From Terribacillus saccharophilus (GTDB lineage: Bacteria > Bacillota > Bacilli > Bacillales > Amphibacillaceae), in contig FOCD01000005.1 in the NCBI GenBank assembly GCA_900110015.1, positions 1 through 64,000 on the forward strand: a stretch of 64,000 bases of DNA, given 5' to 3'. A model generated the notes under the pieces. The model worked only from the letters and a program-made list of their open reading frames with translations. It did not search any database and was not told the origin of the DNA. This document shows, in pieces, positions 48,297-58,029 of the stretch; position 1 is the stretch's first letter; each line of letters opens with the position of its first letter. The position numbers and the translations under genes are program-made.

Positions 48297-49079
48297 ATGG
48301 GCAAAGTAATCGCAATAGCAAATCAAAAAGGCGGCGTAGGGAAGACAACTTCCAGCGTCAATTTGAGTGCTTGCCTGGCTTTTTTAGGAAATAAAGTTTT
48401 GCTAGTAGACATTGATCCGCAAGGAAATGCTACAAGCGGTGTTGGTGTAAACAAAGCAGATGTCGAAAATTGTGTATATAACGTCCTAGTTGAAGATATG
48501 GAAGCCGAAAAAGTCCTTGTATCAACTGCTGTTGATAATTTGGATGTTATTCCGGCTACTATTCAGCTTGCAGGAGCCGAGATCGAGCTAGTACCTACGA
48601 TCTCAAGAGAAGTCCGTCTGAAAAAGGCAATTGATAGTGTAAAAGACAATTATGATTATGTCATCATCGATTGTCCGCCTTCTTTAGGATTGTTGACTTT
48701 GAATTCGCTGACAGCGGCAGATACTGTCCTTATTCCAGTTCAATGCGAATATTATGCATTAGAAGGACTAAGTCAGCTATTGAATACAATTCGCCTTGTA
48801 CAAAAGCATTTGAACAAGCATCTAATGATTGAAGGCGTATTGCTAACGATGCTGGATGCCCGTACGAATCTTGGTATTCAAGTTATTGAAGAAGTAAAGA
48901 AATATTTTCAGGATAAAGTGTACCAGTCGATCATTCCAAGAAATGTTCGGTTGGGAGAAGCACCTAGTTATGGTCAGCCAATCATTATTTACGATCCGAA
49001 GTCGCGTGGTGCAGAAGTTTATTTAGACTTAGCAAAGGAAGTGATGGCGCATGGCCAAAGGGTTGGGGAAAGGTCTTAA
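48297..49079 (+). CDS. soj: Chromosome partitioning ATPase Soj (ParA)
   Basis: 260 residues of the ParA/MinD ATPase family, with the deviant Walker [10 protein letters not shown] (about 11-19) and IIDCPPSLG. It works with Spo0J in segregation and also controls DnaA. GAGGTAGGTGACACC precedes the ATG. It overlaps spo0J by 29 bases. Confidence 0.97.
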   Translation: MGKVIAIANQKGGVGKTTSSVNLSACLAFLGNKVLLVDIDPQGNATSGVGVNKADVENCVYNVLVEDMEAEKVLVSTAVDNLDVIPATIQLAGAEIELVPTISREVRLKKAIDSVKDNYDYVIIDCPPSLGLLTLNSLTAADTVLIPVQCEYYALEGLSQLLNTIRLVQKHLNKHLMIEGVLLTMLDARTNLGIQVIEEVKKYFQDKVYQSIIPRNVRLGEAPSYGQPIIIYDPKSRGAEVYLDLAKEVMAHGQRVGERS

Positions 49080-49890
49080 TGCTTTCTTTCCAGAATTGGA
49101 AATGAAGGAAGAAGATCAGATTCAGGAAATTGCAATCAAGGAATGCCGGGCGAATCCATATCAACCGCGCAAAGTCTTTTCTGCAGATGCAATTGAGGAA
49201 TTGTCGCAATCGATTCAGGAATATGGCATCCTGCAGCCACTCATCGTCCGTAAGAGTATAAAAGGCTATGAAATTGTAGCGGGAGAAAGAAGATTCCGTG
49301 CCGCAAAAGCAGCGGGTCTGAAAAAAGTGCCTGTCATCGTTAAGTCATTAGATGATGAAAAGATGATGGAGCTTGCTCTGCTGGAAAACCTTCAGAGAGA
49401 AGATCTCACGCCGATTGAAGAAGCACAAGCTTATTCCAATCTGATGAAGGAATTAGATATTACACAGGAAATCTTAGCGAAACGCTTAGGAAAGAGCCGC
49501 TCTCACATAGCGAATCTTGTTCGTCTATTGACGCTGCCTCCTGAAATAAGTGATTTAATCAATCACGGTGAACTATCAATGGGGCACGGACGCGCCTTAT
49601 TGGGATTAAAAGATAAAAAGAGACTGCAGCCGCTAGTCGAGAAAATACGCAATGAATCGCTGAATGTCCGGCAAGTAGAGCAGCTCATTATCAAGATGAA
49701 CAATAACCTTCCGGAACCTGAGAAAAAGAAAGCTATAAAGGATATCTTTCTTGTTCAGACGGAATCGCAGCTGCGGAACCAATTTGGAACAGATGTAACA
49801 ATTCATCGTGGTAAGCGAAAAGGTAAGATTGAAATACAATTCTTTTCTGATGAAGACTTAGAGAGAATATTAAATGTATTAAATAAATAA
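49051..49890 (+). CDS. spo0J: Chromosome partitioning protein Spo0J (ParB)
   Basis: 279 residues: ParB CTPase domain with GERRFRAAK (about 76-84), [14 protein letters not shown], and helix-turn-helix [23 protein letters not shown] for parS. It loads SMC and directs origin segregation. It starts inside the soj 3' end (MAKGLGKGL) and is followed by a strong terminator and a parS site. Confidence 0.97.
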   Translation: MAKGLGKGLNAFFPELEMKEEDQIQEIAIKECRANPYQPRKVFSADAIEELSQSIQEYGILQPLIVRKSIKGYEIVAGERRFRAAKAAGLKKVPVIVKSLDDEKMMELALLENLQREDLTPIEEAQAYSNLMKELDITQEILAKRLGKSRSHIANLVRLLTLPPEISDLINHGELSMGHGRALLGLKDKKRLQPLVEKIRNESLNVRQVEQLIIKMNNNLPEPEKKKAIKDIFLVQTESQLRNQFGTDVTIHRGKRKGKIEIQFFSDEDLERILNVLNK

Positions 49891-49927
49891 AAGCCAACGG
49901 AAGCTTATGCTTCTGTTGGCTTTTTTG
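49888..49927 (+). terminator. Terminator of soj-spo0J
   Basis: AAAGCCAAC-GAAGC and GCTTC-GTTGGCTTT arms with a TTAT loop, followed by T bases. Confidence 0.92.
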
Positions 49928-49929
49928 TT

Positions 49930-49945
49930 TGTTCCACGTGAAACA
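49930..49945. promoter_or_regulatory. parS site between spo0J and yyaC
   Basis: TGTTCCACGTGAAACA, a full match to TGTTNCACGTGAAACA, two bases from the yyaC stop codon. Confidence 0.95.
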
Positions 49946-49947
49946 TG

Positions 49948-50541
49948 TCAATTTTCAGCAGCTGTTGTGTCGGGTGATAGTATAGGAACTTGTTTGCGGT
50001 CGACGGCTAGCAATAGGGCACTGATTTTATAAGCAATTTGCATCACAAGATGCAAGCGAGTATTTTGTAACACAAAATACTCCATATCGCCGCTGGCATT
50101 TACTATTCCAGTTATTTGGGCATCTCCAACTGCTGGAAGATTTTTTTTCAATGCAGCACCCGGACGAAGAGGTGTAGGAGAAACGATAATGGAACCTATA
50201 GAAGTGGTCCTGCCTAAGCAGGCATCAATAGCAATTATATAAGCATTAGGATGTTTTTCCGCTATCATTTGCATACGTTCAACCAGATTGACTGCATGCA
50301 CAGGCGATTCCAGCGTCCCATAAACATGAAGCCTATTCAATGGTTTCTCCGTCAAAAATGAACCTATAATAGGTCCTAAAGCATCACCAGTCGAACGGTC
50401 CGTACCGATGCAAAGGACAACAATCTCTCGGTCATCAGGAATCCATGAGCTGATTGTTTCATAGGCTTTACTCATAAGAAGGGGGTCTTGATAGTCGCAG
50501 CGGAACTCCTTTTTTTTCGTAAATATTCTCTTCAGGCTCAT
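49948..50541 (-). CDS. yyaC: YyaC, sporulation protein of the DUF1256/GPR-like family
   Basis: 197 residues with the DUF1256 pattern: VVLCIGTDRSTGDALGPIIGSFL (about 40-62) and AIDACLGRTTSIGSI, resembling the hydrogenase-maturation/GPR protease fold. B. subtilis YyaC is a sporulation protein of similar length. The metal- or acid-ligand residues Asp (GTDRSTGD) are intact. GGAGG precedes the ATG. It faces spo0J. Confidence 0.88.
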   Translation of the reverse strand: MSLKRIFTKKKEFRCDYQDPLLMSKAYETISSWIPDDREIVVLCIGTDRSTGDALGPIIGSFLTEKPLNRLHVYGTLESPVHAVNLVERMQMIAEKHPNAYIIAIDACLGRTTSIGSIIVSPTPLRPGAALKKNLPAVGDAQITGIVNASGDMEYFVLQNTRLHLVMQIAYKISALLLAVDRKQVPILSPDTTAAEN

Positions 50542-50627
50542 AGCTTATCCTCCATACACATATTGGTAATAGTATATAGCTTTTCTACTTTTTCTATACG
50601 TGTTCATATGAAATTGGAGGGACTGTG

Positions 50628-51647
50628 ATGTGGGCTGCAGGGCTGAAATGGATGTTTTTAATATTGGCGACATTAATAGGAGCTGGATATGCTTCGGGAA
50701 GAGAGATCTGGCAATTTTTCGGCTATGAAAGTGGACTGGCTATCATCATTTTCACCATTCTATTTACAATATGCAGTTATGTAATCCTGCATATTAGCTT
50801 CACCGAAAGAAGTACGCATTACTTTCCGGTATTGGAACGGCTTGTCGGCAAAAAGTTAGCTGCTGTGTATGATGTGCTGATTGTTTTCTATTTATTTACA
50901 GTTACAGTTGTTATGATTGCAGCTGGCGGTGCTACCGGAACGATGTACCAGATTCCAAATTGGTTGGGCATCCTCTTCATTACGTTAATGATTATTCTAA
51001 TTTTCACATCCAATGTAGAAGGTGTCGTTTCGATGAATAGTTATATTCTTCCTATCTTAGTCGGAGGTCTTGTTCTTGTTCTTGTCATCTATACACGGCA
51101 TGAACAGATAAATCTGCTGCAGGATTGGCGTGAACAAGCAAATTGGCAAGCGGCATTTCCGTTTACTGCACTGAACATTCTTCCTGTTGTCGCAGTAATC
51201 GGTGCGATTGGGAAGCAAATGAAAGGGAAAGGGGAGTTATGGATTGCGAGTATCGGAAGCGGACTTATCATCGGTGCGCTTACGTACTTATACAATAATG
51301 ATTTGATGCATATCAGTCATGCAATTCCACATTATGATATCCCATTGTTCTATATTTTGAAGAACTATCCCTCTATTGTGCTTATCGGCATCAGTATTGT
51401 GTTATGGCTTGCTATCTATACTTCAGCTGTTTCCGGGGTTCTGGGCATTGTTTCACGATTTCAAACAAAATGGAAGGGGCCGCTTTGGCTGCAAGCTGCT
51501 GTGCTTGTTTTACTTATGCTGCCGCTCACACAGCTTGGTTTTACAGACTTGATAGCTTTGATGTACCCGATTTTCGGCTTTGCTAATCTTTACATCCTCT
51601 CCGCCATTCTTGTATATCCAATACTAAATCGTTACAAAATGAAATAG
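50628..51647 (+). CDS. YkvI-family membrane protein (LeuT-fold)
   Basis: 339 residues with about ten membrane helices. The N-terminus (WMFLILATLIGAGYASGREIWQFF) matches the YkvI family, relatives of the amino-acid/spore permeases. The substrate is unknown. The ATG six bases after TTGGAGGG is chosen over an in-frame GTG one codon upstream. It diverges from yyaC and precedes the mscS-type gene by 50 bases. Confidence 0.85.
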   Translation: MWAAGLKWMFLILATLIGAGYASGREIWQFFGYESGLAIIIFTILFTICSYVILHISFTERSTHYFPVLERLVGKKLAAVYDVLIVFYLFTVTVVMIAAGGATGTMYQIPNWLGILFITLMIILIFTSNVEGVVSMNSYILPILVGGLVLVLVIYTRHEQINLLQDWREQANWQAAFPFTALNILPVVAVIGAIGKQMKGKGELWIASIGSGLIIGALTYLYNNDLMHISHAIPHYDIPLFYILKNYPSIVLIGISIVLWLAIYTSAVSGVLGIVSRFQTKWKGPLWLQAAVLVLLMLPLTQLGFTDLIALMYPIFGFANLYILSAILVYPILNRYKMK

Positions 51648-51697
51648 AAATTTGATAATATATAAAGAAAACAAGTGGACGAGGAGATACGCACATC

Positions 51698-52618
51698 ATG
51701 AATGTAGAGGAGCAGTGGACCAGTATTTATGACTTTTTGACAAGTGCCGAGCTTTGGACCGGCCTCGGATTAGCAGCTTTTAAAATTGTTATGATCATTA
51801 TATTATCAATGGTTGTTGCTCGTGTAGCCAATAATATAGTGGAAAGGACTTTCAATAATTCCTTTAGGGAGAAGGCGAAAATCAAGTCTCCCATCGTATC
51901 AGAACGCCGGGAGAATACGCTGAAAAAGCTAATCCAAAATGTAATCACATATGTGGTGTATTTCACTGCTGTGGTAATGGTGTTATCGCAGCTGGGATTA
52001 AACATTGGAGCATTGATTGCGAGTGCCGGAGTTGCTGGCTTAGCTATCGGCTTCGGAGCGCAAAACTTAGTGAAGGATGTTATCAGCGGTTTCTTCATCA
52101 TTTTCGAAAACCAGTTCTCAGTAGGAGATAATGTTCAGACAGCTGGAGTACGAGGAGATGTAGAAGAGATTGGATTACGCACATGTAAAATTCGTAACTG
52201 GACAGGTGAACTGCACATTATACCGAATGGAAATATTACACAAGTAACTAACTTTTCTGTGCACAACAGTTTGGGAGTATTGGATATCAATGTACCTTAC
52301 GAAGCGAATTTGCAAGTAGCAGAAGAGGTCATCATGCAGGTGCTGCTGGAGATGCCAGCTGAATATCCTGAGATACAAGCAACTCCGCAGCTGTTAGGCG
52401 TCGAGACATTATCGACTTCCCACATCGTTTTGCGAGCTATCATCGAGACTTTACCAATGCAGCATTTTGGTGTAGCAAGGGAAGCTAGAAATCGTATTAA
52501 AACAAAACTATTAGAACGTAATATCAGTATTCCAGCTCCAAGGCTTGTCATGTATAATAAACAAGAAGCAGAAGAGCTTATGCAGGAAAGTGTTGTAAGG
52601 GGGAATGCTCGTGAGTGA
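51698..52618 (+). CDS. Small-conductance mechanosensitive channel (MscS family)
   Basis: 306 residues. Three N-terminal membrane segments; the pore-lining helix contains LIASAGVAGLAIGFGAQNLVKDVISG, the MscS signature, and is followed by the beta domain (VEEIGLRTCKIRNWTGELHIIPNG). It should open on hypo-osmotic shock. It overlaps the DUF951 gene by a few bases and is likely cotranscribed. Confidence 0.93.
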   Translation: MNVEEQWTSIYDFLTSAELWTGLGLAAFKIVMIIILSMVVARVANNIVERTFNNSFREKAKIKSPIVSERRENTLKKLIQNVITYVVYFTAVVMVLSQLGLNIGALIASAGVAGLAIGFGAQNLVKDVISGFFIIFENQFSVGDNVQTAGVRGDVEEIGLRTCKIRNWTGELHIIPNGNITQVTNFSVHNSLGVLDINVPYEANLQVAEEVIMQVLLEMPAEYPEIQATPQLLGVETLSTSHIVLRAIIETLPMQHFGVAREARNRIKTKLLERNISIPAPRLVMYNKQEAEELMQESVVRGNARE

Positions 52619-52817
52619 CAAAGTCTATCAGCTTAATGATGTGGTACAAATGAAAAAAGCCCATCCATGTGGCGAGAATCGCTGGAGGATTATCCGGTTA
52701 GGAATGGATATCCGGATCAAATGTGAAGGCTGCGGTCATAGCGTGCTTATTCCTCGGAAAAAATTCGAGACAAAAATGAAAAAAGTTTTGGAGCATGCTG
52801 AAGAACCGACAAACTAA
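52611..52817 (+). CDS. yyzM: DUF951 family protein YyzM
   Basis: 68 residues. KKAHPCGENRWRIIRLGMDIRIKCEGCGHSVLIPR contains the DUF951 pattern with a CxxC and a Pro-Cys-Gly; it could bind zinc or RNA, but no function is known. The start is GTG seven bases after AGGGGG; an ATG two codons upstream is in the ribosome site. It lies just before ychF, as in other Bacilli. Confidence 0.85.
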   Translation: MSDKVYQLNDVVQMKKAHPCGENRWRIIRLGMDIRIKCEGCGHSVLIPRKKFETKMKKVLEHAEEPTN

Positions 52818-52823
52818 AATATG

Positions 52824-52839
52824 CGTTTCACGTGAAACA
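52824..52839. promoter_or_regulatory. parS site between yyzM and ychF
   Basis: CGTTTCACGTGAAACA, one mismatch (first base) to the parS consensus. Confidence 0.85.
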
Positions 52840-52881
52840 TAGAAGTCTGTCTGATGTTGTCATCAGTAGGGCTTCTTTTTT
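52840..52881 (+). terminator. Terminator of the mscS-yyzM operon
   Basis: GAAGTCTGTCTGATG and CATCAGTAGGGCTTC arms (minor mismatch) followed by eight T bases. Confidence 0.88.
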
Positions 52882-52999
52882 TTATGTGAGAAATCAATTT
52901 TTAAATACAAATAAAGTATAGAAATGGTAGAAATACACACATAATTTTGCTGTTTTATAGAGAATAGTGTACTCTAGAAGTACGTATGTTTACTTGGAC

Positions 53000-53130
53000 A
53001 AAGTAAGGGCAAGCTGGCATGATTTTATGTAAGTCAGTTACCGGTACTGCCCCATCTTCCCAGCCTTTGGGCGGAGTGTTCAGTAAGCAGATCTATTTTG
53101 GCCGGCTGTACGATAAAAGCGGCCAGGACA
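53000..53130 (+). promoter_or_regulatory. Possible structured leader of ychF
   Basis: The 333-base gap before ychF holds, after parS and the terminator, several small stems: CATGATTTTATG, GCCC...GGGC (about 53050-53073) and GGCCG...CGGCC (about 53100-53124). It matches no riboswitch class I recognise. Promoter and boundaries are uncertain. Confidence 0.35.
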
Positions 53131-53150
53131 CTTAAGGAGTGGAAGATTAC

Positions 53151-54251
53151 ATGGCTTTAACAGCAGGTATTGTTGGATTACCAAACGTCGGTAAATCCAC
53201 ATTGTTCAATGCGATCACACAGGCAGGAGCGGAATCTGCAAACTATCCGTTCTGTACGATTGATCCGAATGTCGGCATTGTAGAAGTTCCGGATTCACGT
53301 TTAAATAAATTGACTGAACTGGTCAAACCGAAAAAAACTATCCCTACAGCATTTGAGTTCACGGATATCGCTGGTATCGTGAAAGGTGCAAGTAAAGGGG
53401 AAGGACTAGGAAACCAGTTCCTATCACACATCAGACAAGTAGATGCAATCGTTCATGTAGTGCGTTGCTTTGATGATGAAAATATTACGCATGTATCCGG
53501 TAAAGTAGATCCTATCGATGACATTGAGACAATCAATCTAGAATTGATTTTTGCAGATCTTGATTCTGTCAACAAGCGTCTGCAGCGTGTAGAAAAGCTT
53601 GCGCGTCAGAAAGACAAAGAAGCTGTTGTAGAGCAAGAAATACTGTCCAAAATCAAGGATGGACTAGAGAATGAACAACCAGCACGTGCGCTGGAATTCA
53701 CAGATGAACAAAGTAAGATTGTGAAAGGCTTGCATTTGTTGACAAGCAAACCAGTCTTGTATGCTGCTAACGTGAGCGAAGAAGAAGTAGCAGATCCATC
53801 TGCAAACGAAAACCTTGTAAAAGTACAGGAGTTCGCGGCAAACGAAGGTGCGCAGGTTATTGTTGTTTGTGCGAAGATTGAATCTGAAATTGCAGAACTT
53901 GATGGAGAGGAAAAAGAAATGTTCCTCGAAGAGCTAGGTATTCCTGAGTCTGGTTTGGATCAGCTGATTAAGGCGTCATACAGCCTGCTTGGACTAGCAA
54001 CTTACTTTACGGCTGGTGAACAGGAAGTTCGTGCTTGGACGTTCCCTATGGGCTATAAAGCTCCTCAGACAGCTGGTATCATCCATAGTGACTTTGAAAA
54101 AGGATTCATTCGCGCTGAAACTGTTTCCTACGATGATCTGGTTGATGCTGGTTCTATGAGTGTTGCAAAAGAACGAGGGAAAGTTCGCTTAGAAGGAAAA
54201 GAGTATTTGGTGAAAGATGGAGATGTTATGCATTTCCGTTTCAACGTGTAA
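53151..54251 (+). CDS. ychF: Redox-regulated ATPase YchF
   Basis: 366 residues, the same as B. subtilis YyaF. An Obg-family GTPase fold that prefers ATP: P-loop GLPNVGKST (about 8-16) and an NxxE-type specificity motif (AANVSEEE) in place of NKxD, then a TGS domain at the C-terminus (about 280-366). The ATG is preferred over an upstream GTG that abuts AAGGAG. It binds ribosomes and influences oxidative-stress response in other bacteria. Confidence 0.95.
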   Translation: MALTAGIVGLPNVGKSTLFNAITQAGAESANYPFCTIDPNVGIVEVPDSRLNKLTELVKPKKTIPTAFEFTDIAGIVKGASKGEGLGNQFLSHIRQVDAIVHVVRCFDDENITHVSGKVDPIDDIETINLELIFADLDSVNKRLQRVEKLARQKDKEAVVEQEILSKIKDGLENEQPARALEFTDEQSKIVKGLHLLTSKPVLYAANVSEEEVADPSANENLVKVQEFAANEGAQVIVVCAKIESEIAELDGEEKEMFLEELGIPESGLDQLIKASYSLLGLATYFTAGEQEVRAWTFPMGYKAPQTAGIIHSDFEKGFIRAETVSYDDLVDAGSMSVAKERGKVRLEGKEYLVKDGDVMHFRFNV

Positions 54252-54287
54252 GGTCGGATCCTCAATTTGTAAATATGCGGAATAAAC

Positions 54288-54316
54288 TTGCTTAACGACA
54301 GATAATTTGCTATAAT
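54288..54316 (+). promoter_or_regulatory. Sigma-A promoter of rpsF-ssb-rpsR
   Basis: TTGCTT (54288-54293), 17 bases, TATAAT (54311-54316), upstream of the structured rpsF leader. Confidence 0.8.
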
Positions 54317-54326
54317 TCATCATTGT

Positions 54327-54370
54327 GAGTAATTAAGATTACTCCTTGCTCTTATGAAAGATAAGAGCCG
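54327..54370 (+). promoter_or_regulatory. rpsF leader hairpins, candidate S6:S18 autoregulatory site
   Basis: Two hairpins: GAGTAAT-TAAG-ATTACTC (54327-54344) and CTCTTAT-GAAAG-ATAAGAG (54349-54367), the latter followed by CCG. Known S6:S18-binding leaders contain a stem with a conserved CCG in a bulge; position before rpsF fits. The assignment rests on that similarity only. Confidence 0.5.
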
Positions 54371-54396
54371 TTAAGTCCAAAAGGAGGTGCAAACGG

Positions 54397-54687
54397 ATGA
54401 GAGAATACGAAATCATGTACATCGTCCGCCCAGATATCGAGGAAGAAGCTAAAACTGCTCTAGTTGAGCGTTTCAACGGAATCCTAACTGATAACGGTGC
54501 GGAAATCGTGAAAGTTGACGAGAAAGGCAAGAAACGTCTTGCTTATGAAATCAACGATTACCGTGATGGCTACTACTTCATCATTAATCTAAAAGGCAAT
54601 GAAGCCGCTATTAATGAATTCGACCGTCAAGCGAAGTTCTCTGATGATATTATTCGTCAGATGGCTATTCGTCTAGACGAGAAATAA
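54397..54687 (+). CDS. rpsF: 30S ribosomal protein S6
   Basis: 96 residues beginning [18 protein letters not shown], the standard S6 sequence, with the C-terminal [27 protein letters not shown] precedes the ATG. First gene of rpsF-ssb-rpsR. Confidence 0.98.
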   Translation: MREYEIMYIVRPDIEEEAKTALVERFNGILTDNGAEIVKVDEKGKKRLAYEINDYRDGYYFIINLKGNEAAINEFDRQAKFSDDIIRQMAIRLDEK

Positions 54688-54699
54688 GGAGGGGTTCTG

Positions 54700-55197
54700 A
54701 TGTTAAATCGTGTCGTACTTGTCGGCAGATTAACCAAGGATCCGGACCTGCGTTACACACCAAATGGAGTGGCAGTTGCCAACTTTACCTTAGCAGTAAA
54801 CCGTCCTTTCTCTAATCAGTCAGGCGAACGTGAGGCAGATTTCATCAACTGTGTTGTATGGAGACGTCCAGCTGAAAATCTGGCGAACTTCATGAGCAAA
54901 GGAAGTCTGGTTGGCGTAGATGGCCGTGTCCAAACGAGAAGCTTCGATAATCAAGAGGGTAACCGTGTATATATAACGGAAATTGTTGCGGATAGCGTAC
55001 AATTCCTCGAGACCAAAGGTGGCTCTCAAGGAGGCGGACAAGGTTCTTCTGGATACCAAAATCAGAACTCGAACTTCAACAACAACAATAACAATAACTT
55101 CAATAGCAACAACAATAATAATCGAAATAACGACCAAGATCCTTTCCGTGATAAAGGTGAACCGATCGATATTTCTGATGATGATCTACCATTCTAA
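54700..55197 (+). CDS. ssb: Single-stranded DNA-binding protein SSB
   Basis: 165 residues: OB fold (about 1-105), a low-complexity Gly/Gln then Asn-rich linker (about 110-150, long runs of Asn broken by Phe, Ser and Arg), and the acidic tip DISDDDLPF that recruits partner proteins. Lies between rpsF and rpsR as in B. subtilis. Confidence 0.98.
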   Translation: MLNRVVLVGRLTKDPDLRYTPNGVAVANFTLAVNRPFSNQSGEREADFINCVVWRRPAENLANFMSKGSLVGVDGRVQTRSFDNQEGNRVYITEIVADSVQFLETKGGSQGGGQGSSGYQNQNSNFNNNNNNNFNSNNNNNRNNDQDPFRDKGEPIDISDDDLPF

Positions 55198-55217
55198 TCT
55201 AAGGGAGGCAATCTGAT

Positions 55218-55448
55218 ATGGCAGCACGTCGTGGTCGCGCTAAGCGCAGAAAAGTATGTTATTTCACAGCAAATGGCATCACTTACATCGATTACAAAGA
55301 CGTTGATTTGCTTAGACGTTTCATCTCCGAGCGTGGAAAAATTCTTCCTCGCCGTGTGACTGGAACTTCTGCAAAATACCAACGTAAATTGACAATCGCT
55401 ATCAAACGTTCTCGTCAAATGGCTCTATTGCCATACGTGAGCGAGTAA
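55218..55448 (+). CDS. rpsR: 30S ribosomal protein S18
   Basis: 76 residues, basic, with [25 protein letters not shown] and [21 protein letters not shown], the S18 core. It pairs with S6 on the 30S platform. A terminator follows at 55454. Confidence 0.98.
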   Translation: MAARRGRAKRRKVCYFTANGITYIDYKDVDLLRRFISERGKILPRRVTGTSAKYQRKLTIAIKRSRQMALLPYVSE

Positions 55449-55453
55449 TAAAG

Positions 55454-55489
55454 AAGAAGGCATCATCCATTTGGATGATGCCTTTTTTA
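55454..55489 (+). terminator. Terminator of rpsF-ssb-rpsR
   Basis: AAGGCATCATCC and GGATGATGCCTT arms around ATTT, then T bases. A second, smaller terminator-like stem (AGACCCT/AGGGTCT, 55519-55538, then T bases) follows 30 bases later. Confidence 0.92.
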
Positions 55490-55676
55490 TATATTTTAAT
55501 AGTTATATAAATATCATGAGACCCTAAATAAAGGGTCTTTTTTTATGTTAAGTTTTCAGAATTTAATTAATTTGATAATATGCGCCTATTACGAACAAGA
55601 TGCTTGAATCTCATAGCAGAACTTCTATAATGGAAAAAGTTGATTCTTAATCTGACAGAAGGAAAGGAGCATCTAT

Positions 55677-57107
55677 ATGGCTGCTACTACACAAACAATC
55701 GACAAGCACGTGCAAGTGGAAAACCGTATTCCGTTGATCATCGTCTTAATGGTGGGGAATTTCATTGCATTGATTAATGAAACTGTTATGAATGTCGCGT
55801 TGCCCAATATAGAAGAAACCCTTGGAATCCAAACGACGACTGCGCATTGGCTTTCTACAGGGTATATGCTGACGATTGGTATTCTTATTCCGATCAGTGC
55901 TTATCTAATGCAGCGTTTTACAACGCGTCAATTATTGCTTACTGCACTATCGTTTTTCTTTATAGGAACGCTGATTGCCGGTTTTGCTCCTAACTTTTCA
56001 ATTCTGTTGCTCGGACGTGTGATTCAAGCTTCTGGTTCAGGGATTATTATCCCGCTTGTAACAACGGTGATCATTACGATTACACCACTAGCTAAGCGCG
56101 GGTCAATGCTCGGTTTGCTAATGGTGGTAATTCTGTTTGCACCGGCGATTGGTCCTGTATTTTCTGGTCTTGTTGTAGAACAGGCTTCTTGGCGATATGT
56201 ATTTATCAGTGTATTGCCTGTAACACTCGTTTTGCTTGGCTTTGCTGCTTATTTTGTCCGCAATGTGCTGGAGACGAAACGTACAAAGATCGATATTCTA
56301 TCTGTTGTATTGGCAGTAATCGGTTTTGGCTCAATCGTTATCGGATTCAGCAGTGCTGGCGCAGAAGGATGGACAAGCCCTCTAGTGCTAGGTGCTTTAA
56401 TAATTGGACTTGCTGCGATTGCATATTTCGCTTATCGTCAATTCAACTTGGAGACGCCGATGCTGGATCTGCGTCCATATAAAAATAAAAATTTCTTGAT
56501 GGCGATTCTTGTGACAATTACAGTTATGATGTGTTTCTTTGCAGCGATGATTCTTCTGCCTATATTCATGCAGGATGCTTTAGGAATCAGTGCATTTGAT
56601 TCTGGAATTGTGCTGTTCCCGGGCGGTATCATGATCGCAATTATGGCCTTGCTCACTGGCCGGCTTTCCGATCGATTCGGACCGAAGCCGTTTGCTATCA
56701 CAGGAACAGTACTTTTAGTAGCAATGATCGGGTTGATGACGACAATTTCAACTGATACGACAATGCTGCAATTCACGTTGCTGTATGTTGGCTTTACGTT
56801 TGCAATTGGGTTGATTTTGACACCGATGACGACACTGGGACTAAACCAATTGACGGAGGAACTCTATTCGCACGGCAGTGCTTCTCTGAATGCCTTCAAC
56901 CAAATTTCTGGTGCAATTGGTCCAGCATTGTTTATCACCTTGATGAGCGGTGGCAGCCAAGCTGTAGCTTCTCATAGTGCCGATCAGGCGATGACAGCTG
57001 GTTTACAGTTTGCCTTTACCATTGCTGGAGCTTTCGCTGTAGCAGCGGTCGTATTCGTACTGTTAGTCAAACAATCCAAGCCTATTCACCATTATCAATA
57101 CGAATAA
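55677..57107 (+). CDS. MFS drug/metabolite exporter, EmrB/QacA (DHA2) family
   Basis: 476 residues with 12-14 membrane helices. Motif A in the first loop is weakly kept; motif C-like GRVIQASGSGIIIPL and LFAPAIGPVFSGLV are typical of DHA2 proton-drug antiporters. No regulator gene is adjacent. Substrate unknown. GGAAAGGAG precedes the ATG. Single-gene unit with a terminator shared with the sirtuin gene. Confidence 0.88.
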   Translation: MAATTQTIDKHVQVENRIPLIIVLMVGNFIALINETVMNVALPNIEETLGIQTTTAHWLSTGYMLTIGILIPISAYLMQRFTTRQLLLTALSFFFIGTLIAGFAPNFSILLLGRVIQASGSGIIIPLVTTVIITITPLAKRGSMLGLLMVVILFAPAIGPVFSGLVVEQASWRYVFISVLPVTLVLLGFAAYFVRNVLETKRTKIDILSVVLAVIGFGSIVIGFSSAGAEGWTSPLVLGALIIGLAAIAYFAYRQFNLETPMLDLRPYKNKNFLMAILVTITVMMCFFAAMILLPIFMQDALGISAFDSGIVLFPGGIMIAIMALLTGRLSDRFGPKPFAITGTVLLVAMIGLMTTISTDTTMLQFTLLYVGFTFAIGLILTPMTTLGLNQLTEELYSHGSASLNAFNQISGAIGPALFITLMSGGSQAVASHSADQAMTAGLQFAFTIAGAFAVAAVVFVLLVKQSKPIHHYQYE

Positions 57108-57143
57108 AAAATAGCGAGCTCCTTAAAGGGGCTCGCTATTTTT
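57106..57143. terminator. Bidirectional terminator between the MFS and sirtuin genes
   Basis: AAAAAATAGCGAGC and GCTCGCTATTTTT arms; it overlaps the end of the sirtuin gene. Confidence 0.9.
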
Positions 57144-57855
57144 GCAGCTGCTGTACGATTTTGGAAAGATCATCATGAATGACAATATCAAATAGATCAT
57201 CCATCACCGTAGGTTCCCGGTTAATCAGGATAGATGGCTTTCCTAGTGAGTTGCTGTATTCAGGAAGAATGTTGAATGGACTGACGAGCAGGGACGTTCC
57301 TAGTACTAGAACGAGTTCACTCTGCTGAATCGCCTGTTCTGCTTTGTCATGCTCGGTAATCGGATCACCAAACAAGACAACGTCTGGCTTCAGCACATGC
57401 TTGCATGTCTCGCAAACAGGGGTTTCTGCTGCCAATAAGTAAGGCAAGTCATAGGAACTGCCGCAGTTTGGGCATGTGGCACTATTCAGCGTGCCATGGT
57501 ATTCAATGACATGCTCGTTGCCGGCAATTGTATGAAGACCATCAACATTCTGGGTGATGACAGTGATTTGTTTTCCGTGTACCTCTAATTCTTTGAGATA
57601 GCGATGTACATGGTTCGGACCATAATCCTTAAGCAGCTTCACTCGGAAAATATCCTTGTATTTTTGCCAGAAATCTACCGGATCCTTATAAAAATAGTGA
57701 TTGGAAATATAGTATTCTCGGGCTTCATCAGCAGTCCAAAGACCTGTGGTGGAGCGGAAGTCAGGAATACCGCTGGCGGTGGATACGCCGGCTCCGGTCA
57801 GGACTGCAACCGACGAGGCATCTGCGATCATTTTGGCGGCTGTTTCCAAATGCAT
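57136..57855 (-). CDS. NAD-dependent protein deacylase (sirtuin, SIR2 family)
   Basis: 239 residues. NAD-binding GAGVSTASGIPDFRS (about 21-35), TQNVDGLH, catalytic His in EYHGTL, four zinc cysteines (CPNCGSS... CETC) and LVLGTSLLVSPF. This is a bacterial CobB-like class. In B. subtilis the sirtuin SrtN deacetylates AcsA; an AcsA is encoded at 7.9 kb here. TTGGAGG precedes the ATG. Confidence 0.92.
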   Translation of the reverse strand: MHLETAAKMIADASSVAVLTGAGVSTASGIPDFRSTTGLWTADEAREYYISNHYFYKDPVDFWQKYKDIFRVKLLKDYGPNHVHRYLKELEVHGKQITVITQNVDGLHTIAGNEHVIEYHGTLNSATCPNCGSSYDLPYLLAAETPVCETCKHVLKPDVVLFGDPITEHDKAEQAIQQSELVLVLGTSLLVSPFNILPEYSNSLGKPSILINREPTVMDDLFDIVIHDDLSKIVQQLQK

Positions 57856-57969
57856 AGTTCATACCTCCAACAAAATTATTATTTTTTCAAGTATAGCAAA
57901 AAAGCCAGAAGGAAGCAGATTACAGCGAAAACCGAACAATCGGATTTGCTATAATTATTAGAAAACATA

Positions 57970-57997
57970 TTGACAATAGCTGTGTGTCTGCTATGAT
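57970..57997 (+). promoter_or_regulatory. Promoter of the serine T-box leader
   Basis: TTGACA (57970-57975), 16 bases, TATGAT (57992-57997). Confidence 0.7.
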
Positions 57998-58029
57998 AAA
58001 TAAAAAATTGAACCAAAACACAACTATAT

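Noticed and set aside
52850-53150. Known riboswitch class before ychF
   Set aside because: None of the conserved cores I know (TPP, SAM, FMN, lysine, glycine, cobalamin, fluoride, guanidine) is present.
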